A program made the position numbers and the translations under genes. Positions 11,131-24,005 of a DNA stretch of 64,000 nucleotides are shown here, one piece after another. The stretch covers positions 9,078,698 to 9,142,697 of the forward strand of contig OZ037765.1 of NCBI GenBank assembly GCA_964035545.1, given 5' to 3'. The DNA comes from Bugula neritina. Its lineage: Eukaryota > Bryozoa > Gymnolaemata > Cheilostomatida > Bugulidae. Position 1 is the stretch's first letter. Each line of letters opens with the position of its first letter. Below the pieces are notes generated by a model. It made no database searches. It worked only from the letters and a program-made list of their open reading frames with translations, and had not been told where the DNA came from.

Positions 11131-13845
11131 TAATAGTATAACTTAAGTAATGATTAATAATTAAATTCACTATTTGAGTCTGACTCTGAGTTTCGCCTTA
11201 CTTACTTGATTTACTTGAAGATGCAATCACGTTAGACCACTAGATTAGCGTAAGCACTTGATACTCATACTGATAGTATTATATTTATTGATTTATTCTA
11301 TAGTTGATATTTAAATTTACATTGGAATTACTCTTAGTAACTTTTAGCCTCTGTCTTAGATTTTGTCAATACAGTTACTGATTACTGTTACGATTAACGG
11401 TTCCTTTTGTGATTTTTAAATTAGCTCAAAGTTTTATTTAAAATATAATGATAAAATATTTATCACATTATGCAGGCTTACAGTTACTGTCAAAGCTCAA
11501 TTGATAACCCTATTTATATTGATAAAAGCATCACCTCTAACCAAATTGAAATGGTAAATGTGATTAAATGTAAATGAGTATAATGATGAAATATTAATGC
11601 GAGTTCATGGTGATTCTATAGTTGACTGACTTAGTTCTTCAGTAAGTTACTTTTAGTCTTATTTAGTGAGTAGTAACACTAACTGAATGCATAAATAGTC
11701 TAAACTTTTTAATTTTATTATAAAGGATGAGCAAAAATTTATTCATATTTTAAAGTAATTTATTGAATTCAAATTGATTTTATAGTAAATGTCTGTAATA
11801 GATTCAGTTGCACTTAGCTAGCTTTTTTACTCAATTAAATGCTTGAGTGGTTAATAGACATTGCTTCAAAATTGCCAATTGCAGATATGCTAGATATTCA
11901 AGTGCATAATGTGTAATTTTACTGATAATACTATGTTAATATAGAATAATCCGATATTCTGTACATTTTAGAAAGTGGACTTATGAGAGCATTAGAGTGA
12001 AGACTTATACCTACACAACTCTACTACCTATCAATCTAACACTTCTAATGTAGACACTCTGAATTTTGGCTTGCAAGGTTATGGCTTCTGCTTATTTCAT
12101 TCATAAAAAGGTTTGCAGTCTTTTAATGATGTGCTTGAAAATTTTCAACAATTTTTTAAATTTAAATTGTTCTGTTTAATTCAATAAATTTAAATGTTGA
12201 TAAAATGCAGGATGACAATTAACTGCTGCTATAGTAGTACCACAAGAGTGTTTAACCAACTAAATTTTTATAATATAACTGCGTATAGTTTCTAATCAAG
12301 CTACCGTTTTCTTTTGTTATTTAAAAAAGTCAACATTGTACTTGCAGCTCTGGAATAGACAATAGATGGGTAGATTGGCAGGATGGATGTCAAGTAGCAG
12401 CATCTGTAATTGTTAGAAAATCAGCTGATGATAGTGATGAAGCTTTTGCCACACACATGATGTTATGTGTTCATACTCCGTAAACTCATATTATGAAGAC
12501 CAAGGAAGTAGAAAGATGAAAAGTGCCTTTTTTGCAAAAACCGTAGAAGCTACCTAATTTTCTTCTCTTGATTAGAGTTAATTCAAGCACAATGGTTGTA
12601 TCCAGGCTGGATTTTTTACTGCATTTAATTAATTTTTTAAAATAATGTGTTTGATGTTTTAAATGTGAATATTAATGCCTAATAAAACTCAAAGTTCTAA
12701 TAGCTGATTTTATGTTTATATTTTCAACATCAATTGCTAAATTTAGTTGCCGTTAGAGATTATAAAGATATTTATGAATGAATCTCGAATGATCTCATAA
12801 TAGTCAAATAATTTTCTCATAAGTGTTCTACTCATTAAGCAATAACTATGAAACAGCACAGCTCAATAGCTGCAGTTTGATATATTACACAATATATTAG
12901 AGGAGAGGAAGATATTCAATGTATAACAGGAAGCAGCTGCCATTTTGTTTTATATGACTTCCTGCTGACTTGGATGCCTAATTTAAATATCTCAACACAC
13001 AAACTTGCTGAAACATCCTCTTCTTTGCTGGAATTGTTAAACCTTTCATTAAATAAACAAAATAAAAAGCAAATTGACAAATGAATTAGACAAAAAGTTT
13101 GGCGGCCATATTTGACCTAATTTTAAGTTGAGGCAGCATGAAATTTAGTTTAACAGAAAGCCCAAATTTACACAATTATTTTGGTACTAAATTTGTCACC
13201 ATTCCTATTATACAAAGACCCGTTGCTAAGGCTTGTAAATTGTAAACAAATAATTCTCAACTTATTCTAGAGTTGCCAACTTTAAATGCGATTTTCTCGA
13301 AACAGTAATTTCGAAATTTTAAAAACGTTAAGGTTTTTAAATATTAATATCTCGAGTTCTATTTATGCTAGAGACTTCAAATAAAGTGCAAAATGTTTGG
13401 AAAAGTCTGCTCTATCATTCCATAGTAATAACTAGGTTTTCAACATTTTATATACATCCCTTGTTTTGTGGTGCCAAGTCACATATTATGATCCCGGACC
13501 GGGTATTACAATAATATTGTGACGAAAACAGTGAGTGCTATAGATAGGAATTTTAGTTATCCATGACGTGACGACATTTCGTAGGCGGATCTCTATTGAT
13601 AGCAATGAATCAGATATTATTAGGAGTGAACAATGAGCTGAACCTCATTGGCTGATATTACTATACACGCCTACCCACATGATATCAATTTTTGGACATC
13701 TTCCAGAAACTACTACTAGTGTAGTCAACATTCCAGTTTGAAAACATTTTGTCAAGTACAAGCTAGCTACGCACTGCCTTCTGCCGACTCATCGCAGCTA
13801 CATACCATTAGTTTCTGTGATAACTGACCTACATAGACTTCCAAT

Positions 13846-16800
13846 ATGCCCAAGTGTCCAACTTGCAACAAAGAAGTCTACTTTGGTATGTAAATTATAC
13901 AATCTTTATACTAATTTTGAGCATTAAAAACTATATTAGTATTACACACATGGCCATAATCAGTAGATTAAAATATTGGTCAATAAGTTGCAACAAGTTG
14001 TGCCTAGAAGGATAAAGAAGGTAAAGTTTATAGGTTTATTTAAAGTTCATAAATACTTTAAACAGTGCTATTCCTTACTTATCATAACCTACTTTTCATT
14101 TACAAGTTTATAATAATTATGTTATTATAACTGTAGGAAATAATAAATAAATGCAACTTTTCTGAATTAGAAGTAGTTAAATTTACAAAGTTGTAATTAT
14201 TACGATAAATGTTAGTGCTTAGGGTTTCTGCAATTTTGCTAGGTCCATTCAAAAATTGTGGTAGCATACGAGAATTTTTCAATTAATGTTTTTAGATAAA
14301 AGGTCCTAGTATTAGAACCCAAATATTAAAAGTAAAATTTTTGGCAATGTGCAACAACTTTCTTTTTTAAGCGAATTGAAAAAGTATCAATAAAATAATA
14401 TGTCTAATATGCATCATTTATCTACATTTGACATAACATAGATGTAATATGAAAGGAAAACGCTATTGATGTGGTTATACTGCAAAGAAGTGAAGTGAAA
14501 TAACTCATAACGTCATCATATCAATATGCTGAAGGCCTCACTTCATAGAATCTACGATCACCAACTACATTGTTTCTTAAATATTACACATATCATAAAC
14601 AAATAAAGTTGGAAAGTGTTAATAACAGTAAATTTTTTGTAAAGAGTAATCATTCATCACCAAGCTGTGAGTACCAGTGCTTCTATTCTGAATAGTTGGC
14701 TAAAAACGCTGTGGTATTCCACACACTCATTGGTGATGTATGTGATATCTTTTCACTCGCATACCTGCAAACACCATTGTCTCGGACCAAGTCAAGGCTA
14801 AGTTTATAAGATTTATAATCATTAATTAATAAATGATAATATGAACTTGTTTTATAGTGTTTATAGGTCACTTTTCAACAAAAATTTTTTGTCCCTGCTT
14901 GCAGCTTTTCTATTAATAGAAAATTAATCTCTTTTTACTAAATTAAGTACATTTCAGTTAGTGGGTGATCAACTACCACCAAGTGAATAGCTTAATTTCT
15001 AGAATGAAAGATTATTAAAACTATTTTTAGAGAAGTTTAGAGGTATTAGCAGCCCTTGTTATTACCATGTTATTGAAGTATCTCTAGGTGTGTCACCTGC
15101 ATAGATAAGATAACTTTGTGTACCAGCAGTTACGAACCATTAACCTAAATCAGGTTATTTCTCAGCATAGGCCTGACTACCACACATTAATCAAACCTGA
15201 TCTAATATATTTGTTTGCATTGGTGTAAGCTGAGATGTCTGTGATAAATAAAAATGATAGTGTGTGTGGGTGCTGTCATGAGAAAGCCTGTGTTCTAGAC
15301 ATAAAAAATATTACAAAAGAACTTGTGCTATTCAAATTTTTCCATTACCTCCCTTGAAGAGGTCGTTCAAGCACTGTATATCAGTCAGTGATATCAGCTA
15401 CCTAATATCTCCTTTATGTATTACCTGGACCTGGTTATCTTGTTCTATAGGTCAACAAATGTGGGTCCATTCCACTTGTTGCAGTTAAAAACTTTTTCAT
15501 AGGGTATTTTATTAGCTTTTGACAAATGGTAAAAGGACACACAAAATAGTACTATATAAATGGTAATTTATTATCTTTGCTTTTATTGCAACAGAACAAT
15601 TATGTATGAGGTTTAAGTACCAACGGGTCTAGTAGTATGACCTGTGGAGTGCACATTTAGCCACTTATAACCAGTTATACCTATAGAGCAATCCCAGGCT
15701 TGTTACGCAACTTTTATTAACTGTAAGGTTCAATGGCTTATTCTTCATGCACCAATAGTTATCAGCTAAAGTAATAGTAATAGTAGTAGTATTTGACACG
15801 CACAAATAGACTTTATACTGGAGTGAAACATACTATAATAAGTGTATTTATATATCATCTAGGCTCTATAAAACCTAGGTTCTATGTTTCGAAAACTTCT
15901 AATAAAATTTACTCTTCACATTGTGGATGTAGGTGAAAAACAATTTTCAGTTATGTTGAGAAGTTTCATTCTGCTATACAAAAATCTAAGCTAAAGTTTT
16001 TAATCGAGCAAGTTTAAAACTTTACAAACAGGTTTATGTGTGTTTGCGCATGAATCTCTGCGTATGTTTGTTCATCAACTTTTGTGTTTAGCTTGGAGAA
16101 TTGGCAACCTGCTGGCAATAATTGTTAACCAGTCTGTAAATAATTTAGTATGCAACAAAATAATGTTTAGGTGTGGTGTATATCTATCTGTCTTTTGTAT
16201 ATACTGTATCATCAATGTGGTATATTATGCACGTGTAAAATCTTTATTTATAGCTGAAAAAGTTACTTCCCTTGGAAAAGACTGGCACAGGCCTTGCTTG
16301 AAATGCGAAAAATGTAAAAAGACCCTATCTTCTGGAAGCCACGCTGAAGTAGGCTATAACTTCTTTTAAATTAGTTTCTTTTAATTGTAATAGTGAGCGT
16401 AATGTTATCTTTTTAAGCTGAAATAGATGTTTTCAGCAATTTTTTTTTCAAACAATGTTGTTGAATCAATAACAAATCTTTATATAAATTTAGTGTAAAT
16501 ATTGTGATTGGTTTAATGCTTCCTGTATGTTTCAGCATGATGGCAAGCCATATTGTCACAACCCTTGCTATTCAGCACTTTTTGGAGCTAAAGGTAACAC
16601 TGTTACTTTTTAGAGAAATGTTCTAGCTTTCCACGCTGTAGTTTGAGATGACTATCCTCTCCACTCAGTCAGAATTTTTGTCCATGTCGTGTCTGTTCAA
16701 TTTGTAGCCTGTGGACATTACTGTAAAATAATGCCCCCACTGGGAATCAAACCTCAGGCTGCTTGCTAACTTGCAAGCCAGGGTGTTACTCATTACACCA

Positions 16801-17437
16801 AGGGGCTACAATAAACTCTCAACACTGCATCCCACCCAACTCTCCGGAACTCCACTAGTTCCCCTACTACTCCACCAGCTTCTGGGCTCACCCGGTCAAC
16901 TTCCTCGGAGTAGTACTGCGTCACTCTCAGCGCCGAAATCTTGTAACATAATCCCCCCATGACTGGGAATCAAACCTCAGACTTCTAATTTGCAAGCCAG
17001 AGTGGACATATTTGCCATTTTTTCCAAACATTGGTAATCTTAAATATTATTATCATCTTGTTAATCTCAAGTATTGTTAATCTCAGTGTGTCATTAGTTG
17101 GATTATGTTGCATGTAGCATACGTTAAACTCATTTGGCAAGTCATAAAATAAAATAATCAACGTTCAATTCATTTCAGCTGCTTTTATATGCACAAAGAA
17201 TTTGTATTTATTACTGCTTATGGCAATATAACAGCTAGTAACAGTCAACTACGGCAGCCCACAACAGATTTTGTTAATGTGCTTGATAAGGACTCAGGAA
17301 TTGTGCATCAGCTCAACTAATGTACATTGAACTAATATTTATTAGATAAGAATAGTTCAACATGAAATTTGCTGCTGCAATATATTAATTTATTTGTAGG
17401 TTTTGGAAGAGGTGGTGCAGAAAGTCATGCCTACTAA
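13846..17437 (+). CDS. CRIP1: Cysteine-rich protein, single LIM domain (CRIP1-type)
   Basis: Small LIM-only protein of 76 residues. Vertebrate CRIP1 is 77 residues and is thought to act in zinc handling and protein scaffolding. Exons: 13846-13885, 16254-16348, 16536-16593 and 17400-17437; all phases agree. The LIM zinc ligands fit exactly: C4, C7, H25, C28 for the first module (C-X2-C-X17-H-X2-C) and C31, C34, C52, C56 for the second. The segment [14 protein letters not shown] and the C-terminal glycine-rich tail [12 protein letters not shown] are hallmarks of the CRIP family. The ATG at 13846 gives [13 protein letters not shown], the normal family start. Intron 1 is 2.4 kb; intron 3 holds a dimeric tRNA-derived SINE. 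The gene is tail-to-tail with ACER2, whose stop is 794 bases away. Confidence 0.95.
16733..16806 (-). repeat. tRNA-derived SINE unit, tRNA-like head
   Basis: On the minus strand 74 bases form a tRNA-like shape. A-box-like TGGTGTAATGAGTAACACC resembles the D arm of animal tRNA-Gln; the B box is GGTTTGATTCC. The ends GCCCC and GGGGC can pair and an anticodon-like stem with a 7-base loop is possible. The location inside an intron and the second partial copy at 16951-17008 favour a SINE over a working tRNA gene. Confidence 0.7.
16807..17008 (-). repeat. SINE body and second partial tRNA-like unit
   Basis: Reading the minus strand, a partial tRNA-like head (17008-16951, with B box GGTTTGATTCC but no A box) is followed by a GC-richer body of about 145 bases. 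That body leads into the complete head at 16806-16733. The arrangement looks like a dimer or two nested insertions of one SINE family. Confidence 0.55.
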
Positions 17438-17713
17438 ATGCATGGGCCAAGAAAAAGTCTTTTTGTAGTCTTTATGTAGTTATTCCTACTGCATGCTATT
17501 TTAAAATCTACTAAAAATTTGTATAAACAAAGCCTGGTCAAAATAATATAGCTTTCTTCTTCGTTTTATTTGGTATTAGTTAAAATTTATTTCATAATTA
17601 TCACAAATGACAAACAATTACTAATAATATATATTATATGTTTAAATAAGTCATTTATGTAACACTCTTTTTTATGGTAAAATGAACAACTGGCAAATAC
17701 TTTATATATTGAA

Positions 17714-17719
17714 AATAAA
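17714..17719 (+). terminator. Candidate poly(A) signal of CRIP
   Basis: AATAAA about 280 bases downstream of the CRIP stop codon. It lies in the 3' overlap zone with the convergent ACER2 gene. Use is inferred. Confidence 0.35.
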
Positions 17720-18230
17720 GATAGCTGTAGAAACCCAAAAAAACAACATTTATATTGCATTGATATCACAATGATAGAGAGTCGGTCAAATTAAGCCCGC
17801 AAACAGAGCTCAGATTCAAAAGTGTGAGATATCAGGTAATAAAAACAACAATAACAATACATAATAATTAGGACTATAAAACTAAAGTATTGGCAAAGAA
17901 GCCCTTTAATGCATGCACCATACAATATCACCTAACATGTGAGACAAGACTGAGAATGCCTAATAAAAGTTAATGCAAATTAGACAGCAATGAGACAAAT
18001 AATGTGTAGACAACATAATTATATATAATATAAATATTACAGAATAAAGCAAAAACAAAACAAAAAAGGCTTATAATTTCAATTCTCTAGTTTTAAACCG
18101 TGTTCTGCAGTATGAGACACAATTTCAATTCTCCGGTCTTAAATCAAGTTTCAAGGTAGCAGCAAAAAAGTAAGTCAGCACAAAATATATAAATAATGGA
18201 AGTGCATGCATGGAGTCATGTATAGCCATA

Positions 18231-21200
18231 TTATACAGTTTTCTCACCCAGTCCCTTCTCTTTGCACGCCATCATCTCGGGTTCTTTACAGTCCAGTGCC
18301 ACATAAGGAATACCCCAAAACTCCCAACACCCACCTTCCCTTGGCCAATATCTAAACAGTATTAGCATAAACATACCATTTAATCTGCTAATTTTCATTA
18401 TCTCAGATGGGTAAAAAATGTTAAAGATACAAAATTATCCCTTATGAATTAGATTGCAAACTGCAAGCTAAACACACGACATAGAAATAAGGAAAGTTTG
18501 TTCTACTAAAATAGAAAAATCTTAGAGTCGCATAATGTCTCATCAAAACAGATTACCAAGTTTTGTTTTTGTTTTAGTTGCACATGGCTTATGAGAAATG
18601 TAGCATACTGCGCTGCAGCAACTACCCAAAAACAATATCCTTGATCATTATAATATGCTTGATAATCATTAATAATCAATCATATTATATGCATTGCTAG
18701 TTCAATACTTTTCACTTCACCTCACATAAGCAAAGTAGGAAAAGGTAAGAGAATTTGGTTGAGCCACATTTTTAAAATTAGCTTATTTAACGTGTGATTC
18801 GTTACTATGAGGATGATTTAAATTTGGTGCAAGTTTTAATAGTATTGCTACACATCAGCAGGCTAGAGTTTTCAATTTCACTTATGCTGGGAAGCAGTAG
18901 AGTTTTATACTAAACAAAATCAATATGCAACCTGCAATGGTTTTACTTTTATGGAATAGGTATTTTAATTTCAAATTCCAAGTATATACACATGAAGGCA
19001 AATATTATATTCATTGTGATCTTCATAAAGTTAAATTTTGGCAGAATAAGTTATGACAAGATAACTCCTAATTATCCCATTAGGTCACAACAAGTATAAC
19101 GTATTTAAATGAGACAACTCCCAAAAGAAGTTTGTGAATAATTTAAATTACAAACAGCAGGCCGGCAGAAAAATTTTTTTAAGCAGAACAACTGGAAAGA
19201 GTACAGATTATTATCTGACTCTCACGTCAAATTTACTATAATGCAAAAAAGTATTTAATTTCATACAACCACTTTCAAACAACCTACAGCTGTGTTTACA
19301 TACCTTAACTTCGCACCCAGTTCGGGTCTTTCATGAGTAACTTGAAAGTATGCAAAGAGCACACAAGCTGTGTACGAAGAGACAAATATCATAATATGCC
19401 ACCCAGAGTGCAGATAGGGGAAGTTATACCAGACAGCCTTGCAGAGAAACTTATCATTTGTCCAAAACACAATAGCACACAACCAAATGAGTGCGCAGCG
19501 AATTGCTAGAGACCTCACACGCCATACCCTTGATCTAAACAAAACAATGTGTTGCTCTTTGCAAAAATTGATAAGAAACACTAACATAATTAAAAAAACA
19601 TAGCAATAACAATAATTTGCAGGTTGATTTTTAAAATATGACAATTATATAAAACTAGTTGTATGTAATACAGTGCTCCCTCCATATCTCAAGGATTCAT
19701 TCCTCACAAAACCTCATAGGCCACATGAAGGGTTCGGACCCCTGTTTTGTGGCTTATAGGTATGAATGTATAGGGACAAAATCGCTGAATTAAACGGATC
19801 TGTGAGTTAGATCTGGTATTCTACTATGTCACAGGTTCCTGAACCCATAGCTTAGTGAGATACGGAGGGAGCACTATATGTTGACAGACTTCTTTACTAT
19901 ATATTACAATATAATTATGCTCATTTTAGAAACATTATGAATGAAAACTCTGATTTTCAAAGGTCACTTACCTGCGGTACTCCGCAATCAGCAGACAAAC
20001 AACAGGAGCCCCAAACATCATCAGAACAAATGCATTTATTTCAGGTATGACACAACAAAGGGCTGTTGAAATGATCGAAATAGGAATGACAACTCTCTGA
20101 AACATCTGCCTGCAACAGTAAAAACAAACCATCTACTATTTAGACACAAACCAGCAAGTGTTGAATATGTGCCAAGCTGCAATTGAGTCATTTTACCTAA
20201 TTTAGCAAACAGACTTTCACTAGTAGCTTACGGTTATATATGCCTCTCCATCAATTTGCTTTTCTATACACCAAACAATTCAGCTCAAAAATAAACAAAT
20301 ATAAATATAAATATAAACTATAAACTATATATTTAAATTTCTTACAAAACTTTATCCTTTGGAGTATTTCTATAAGTTAGGAGATGCAATCTTTCCATTA
20401 TTGTATATATGTGAATCTAGCTGTTTGAATCATCACTTATATGCATATAACCAAAAGGTTTACATTAGAGCTTGAAAATTAGAAACTGTTGAAGAAAATC
20501 AAAATGTATGAAGTTATTGCAATAAATCAAATTTTCCCACTTGTGCGTGCATGTGTGTAAACATCACTTTCAAATACCTAAGTTAGTCAGTTTAATCAAT
20601 TTTACCAGAAAAATAATTTGCAGTGATTTGTTAGCATATATTATAATAAAATAGGTAAAAATAACCTAAATTGTTACACTAAACAATCAATCAGAGAATA
20701 TGACCAACCTGTTGCCATTAAACACTTTAGGCATGTGTCTCAAAGGAAACCATACTGCTATGGCTGCCATTATCACCCATAGAATAGCGATTTCATCAAT
20801 AAGTTGTCCCATCAGACTCAACGTAGAATGGAAATATGCTGAGCCAACTCCAACCACAAAGAGAAGAAAGAAGACAAGATTAGCACCTTTGGTTACCTAC
20901 AATACATCAAAGTATTCATAGAATTGGTACTGCTATGAAATATTGCCACTAAGTGAATCAAGGACATGATACTTCATCATTTATCTAAACATATTTAATA
21001 GCTAGTACCAATTTTTATCAAGATGAGAAGTTAGCTGCTACTGCATTAACACAAAACAGCAGACCTAGAAAATCTATTAATCCAGTTTTAAAATATTTGC
21101 TCAGCAGTCAATAATTTACTCTTTCTATAAACTATTGATTGTTTCATATAGCATAACTACTTAGACAGTTTCCCTGATTATTAGTACGTCATATAGTGAT

Positions 21201-23040
21201 AGCAATTTAGTCAGTTCTCAGTCTGAATACACGCAGTCATGGAGTAGTGCTTACATCAGTTCAGCACCAGCACTGTATAAAATAGTGTCTGCTACTTTTT
21301 TGTACTTTAATATGAAGTCATTGTAGTCATTCAATACAAACACAATTCATCAGTTCCTTGTGGTGTGCGTGCGTGTGTGTGTGTGCGCGTGTGTGCGTCC
21401 AAACTTTTCCTTACTAAATTTAAATTTATTTTTATCCATAAATTTTATATTTAATTATAATACTTTAATCTACTTTATTTAATGATATTAGCCATTTTTC
21501 AAGCAAAAAAATTTAAAACAATCAAATGTCAATAAATGTTTAAATTAAATCATTGCTATTGTTGATTATATAATACTCTAGCGGCTGCTTTCATACAGAA
21601 AGAAACCAGCCAATAGCTGACAGTGCTATTTTACACCCCCTGTATTTTAAAATGTCAAAAGTATTGAAGGTTGAGGTTTAACTTAAATCATCAGTACGAT
21701 GAACTAAGTACAACAATGTAGTAAAGCTATTAGTATGACTCACGTGACATAATTCACTAACCTGTTTGCTATATTGTCTAAATAGATACATGAGTAGAGG
21801 AGGCATAGCAAAGAACAGTACATTGCTGATCTAAAACAGAACAAAAGAACAAGTCTAAAAACAAAGCCCTTAAATGAATTTACAATTTAGAGTAGCATAA
21901 CCACAATGTTGAAATTTTAATAAACTTATTAATAAAAGCAGAAAGTTTCACATCAAATAAACAGTTTGAGTTACTGTCATGAAACTAGAATACTCATATT
22001 TTGACCAAATTTGTAACCCTTTATAGTTAACAGAAATGAGACACACAGACAGGCACGAAAGCCTATGAAACAATTAATAGAATAAGTTAGAGAACAGCGG
22101 GAGAGGGGGTCTAGTAGTTAGAGAACTGGCTTAGTAAACATCAGGTCAGTGGTTCGAATCCATTAGTGATGCTAGGAAGGGCATTCCGTCGTAATTGCTA
22201 TTGTGTCACAAACAAATCCTAACTCGCTTGAAAAAGAACTCTTTCCATGGCATGGCAACTATGAACCCATGTGAGTTATTTTAGAGTTATTTATGCTACA
22301 CCACATACCCACTGGCGCCATTAGAACAGCCTACAAATACATTATTGTACAAACCATATAAAATCAATAAATGGTCAATACTTTATTACGTAATCATTTA
22401 GTAAACTACTCTGATTTCGGTTGCTGTAAGCGTAGGGCCACACGAAGCGTTTTACACGCGCGTGACGTGCGAGAAAACCCGTTTAGACCTGCCACACACG
22501 ATGCGTGAATTGCTAGTGTGGAAATTTATTAGCTAATCATCTTGAAGTTTAACTTTACTGCTCGCTTACGTTTGTTTTTAAACTACGTCATCGGCAAGAT
22601 TTTATTATATAAGCGGAAATACAAACTATTTGAAACTGTTTTAATTCAGTTCGCTAAAAGCTAAAATGTGAATTAAAATAAAAAAGTGTGCTCGCTAAAT
22701 GATAATATCTAGCCAATTAGATCAAACACGCATGAGCTTTCCGCACTTCTCGCTCAGCATGTTAAACGCATGAAAATCCCGCACACAACATCCCATTTTG
22801 GGGCTAAATGGGTTTTCTCGCACGTCACGCGCGTGTAAAACGCTTCATGTGGCCCTACACTAATAGCTACAGCTCTGTGTTTACCTTTGAGACATTAGTG
22901 CCCGCAAATTTCAATCCATAAAAATTAGTAAAACTTACTGTATTGTAGAATTCAGCCACACTACTTAAAATTATGAAATTCTTTTCACACCAGTCAATGG
23001 GAGAGCTCTGCCATGCGAATATCCCCCAAATACCTGCCAT
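18231..23040 (-). CDS. ACER2: Alkaline ceramidase 2 (ACER2-type)
   Basis: Integral membrane hydrolase of the Golgi/ER that cleaves ceramide to sphingosine and fatty acid. Exons (minus strand): 23040-22939, 21830-21762, 20896-20709, 20109-19972, 19534-19304 and 18351-18231. All five junctions agree in phase and give 282 residues; human ACER2 has 275. The N-terminus carries [10 protein letters not shown], the start of the ceramidase domain, and [25 protein letters not shown] supplies H80 and the acidic residues D91/E92. FPYLHSGWH supplies H208 and H212; together these match the zinc-binding histidines of the CREST-like ceramidase fold. Hydrophobic stretches fit seven membrane passes. ISNVLFF, FRQYS, NFPYLH and FAYF are closest to human ACER2 from memory, so ACER2 fits better than ACER1 or ACER3. 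Introns hold a SINE and two TIR elements. Convergent with CRIP. Confidence 0.95.
19671..19876. mobile_element. 206-bp MITE with TA target site (Tc1/mariner-pogo type)
   Basis: Terminal inverted repeats of about 20 bases: CAGTGCTCCCTCCATATCTC at the left and its near-perfect complement at the right (TGAGATACGGAGGGAGCACT). The element is flanked by TA on both sides. The CAGTG-CTCCCTC start is typical of pogo/Tigger-like elements. It has no coding capacity and sits in an ACER2 intron. Confidence 0.8.
22100..22290 (+). repeat. tRNA-derived SINE with head and conserved-looking body
   Basis: A-box-like TCTAGTAGTTAGAGAACTGG and B box GGTTCGAATCC lie about 40 bases apart. They are followed by GGAAGGGCATTCCGTCGTAA, which resembles the GGGCATCC-GYCGTAAAA body motif found in many animal tRNA SINEs (from memory). 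The acceptor stem cannot pair, so it is not a working tRNA gene. The right end is uncertain. It lies in ACER2 intron 1. Confidence 0.65.
22435..22855. mobile_element. 421-bp non-autonomous DNA transposon with 46-bp TIRs
   Basis: The left terminal repeat (22435-22480) starts GGGCCACACGAAGCGTTTTA. The right one (22810-22855) is its reverse complement with a single mismatch over 46 bases. TA flanks both sides. The ends contain a GC-rich core (ACACGCGCGTGACGTGCGAG) that stands out from the AT-rich surroundings. There is no transposase frame inside. The GGGCC-AC start with GCGTTTT recalls ISL2EU/Harbinger-like ends, but the superfamily is unresolved. It lies in ACER2 intron 1. Confidence 0.85.
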
Positions 23041-23289
23041 ACTGCAATGAAATTATAAGTAATGTGTAATTAAAGCAAGCTTTGAAAGATAGCAAATTAG
23101 TAAATTATGCCATTGTTAATATTATTTCAGTTCTTTTATTATTCATAAATCCTTATAACTAGCCAAAATTAAAGGATTTATTTATTAAGCATAAATGCTA
23201 ATGCATAGATAAACAAATTTGCCAACAATCAAAAGAAAGATAGAGAAACATCAACAATCAATCTCAAAATAAGTTTAGATAAATTGATG

Positions 23290-23870
23290 AAATTGCTAAT
23301 AGTAATATTAATACTAATACCAATAGTACTAGTAATAATATGATTGACAAGAAATATCATCATCTTTATAATTATATTAATACATGTAGCTATCACTCGA
23401 TGAGCCAAGGCTATAATTATTACTTAATTTTATAATCAATATTAATACGGTTATTTAAAGTTATTAATCATTTTATACTTATTATTATTGCAAGCAGCAA
23501 TATGAATATCATAGTAATATTTACAATTACAGTATAACTATAAGTATTAGCATGACTACCACTATGGGTGTGAGTATAACTCATACTCATAGTGATATTT
23601 AATCACTTAATCATAACGATAATGTTATACTCATACTAATACTTGAGTGTCATCGTATCAGTATTACTATCAGTATCATACTCTAACTCTGTCTCTCTCA
23701 CTATGAGTAGAATTATAGCCTATAGTATAAGTATAGGTATCATCATCAGTATGAGTAGGAGTATCACTATTACTATTACTATTACTATTAGTATTACTAT
23801 TAGTATTACTATTAGCAATAATAATACTGAGTATTATTATTGCTATTACTATCAGTATGTTGTCTAACTA
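23290..23870. repeat. Degenerate triplet arrays, TACTCA and AGTATT types
   Basis: A weak AATACTAATACC section near 23290-23340 is followed by GAGTATAACTCATACTCATAG at 23570-23610. From about 23640 AGTATTACTATCAGTAT passes into ATTACTATTAGTATTACTAT at 23765-23860. Units keep a 3-base register while C and G swap at one position. Confidence 0.7.
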
Positions 23871-23944
23871 TAAAAAATAATTATCAACTTAAACTATATA
23901 TTCATAATCATATTGATATTCCAATCTAATGTTATAACATAAAC

Positions 23945-24005
23945 AAAGAATGAAAGATCAATATGAATATCAATATCAATATGAATCAGAATATCAATAT
24001 GATCA
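23945..24005 (+). repeat. Short AATATC/AATATG array
   Basis: Hexamers AATATC, AATATG and AATCAG alternate for about 60 bases: the same swap of a triplet with its reverse complement (ATC/GAT, ATG/CAT) seen in the larger arrays. Confidence 0.6.

Larger units (their letters stand above)
7460..13845. other. Large intergenic region between Rab32 and CRIP
   Basis: About 6.4 kb with no intact gene that I can support. It contains a decayed coding-like stretch (7945-8830), a fragment of a dispersed repeat (9711-9740) and an AT-rich triplet array near 10930-11130. The open frames at 10574-10765 and 10839-11141 are low-complexity and lack domains. Confidence 0.5.

Noticed and set aside
10574-11141. Two short plus-strand frames in the large intergenic region
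   Set aside because: They are low-complexity, lack domains and splice partners, and the second overlaps a degenerate array.
22100-22170. Functional tRNA gene
   Set aside because: A and B boxes are present but the acceptor stem does not pair and a SINE body follows.
23643-23867. Ser/Ile-rich plus-strand frame
   Set aside because: It lies wholly in a simple-sequence array with 3-base periodicity, which keeps frames open by chance.
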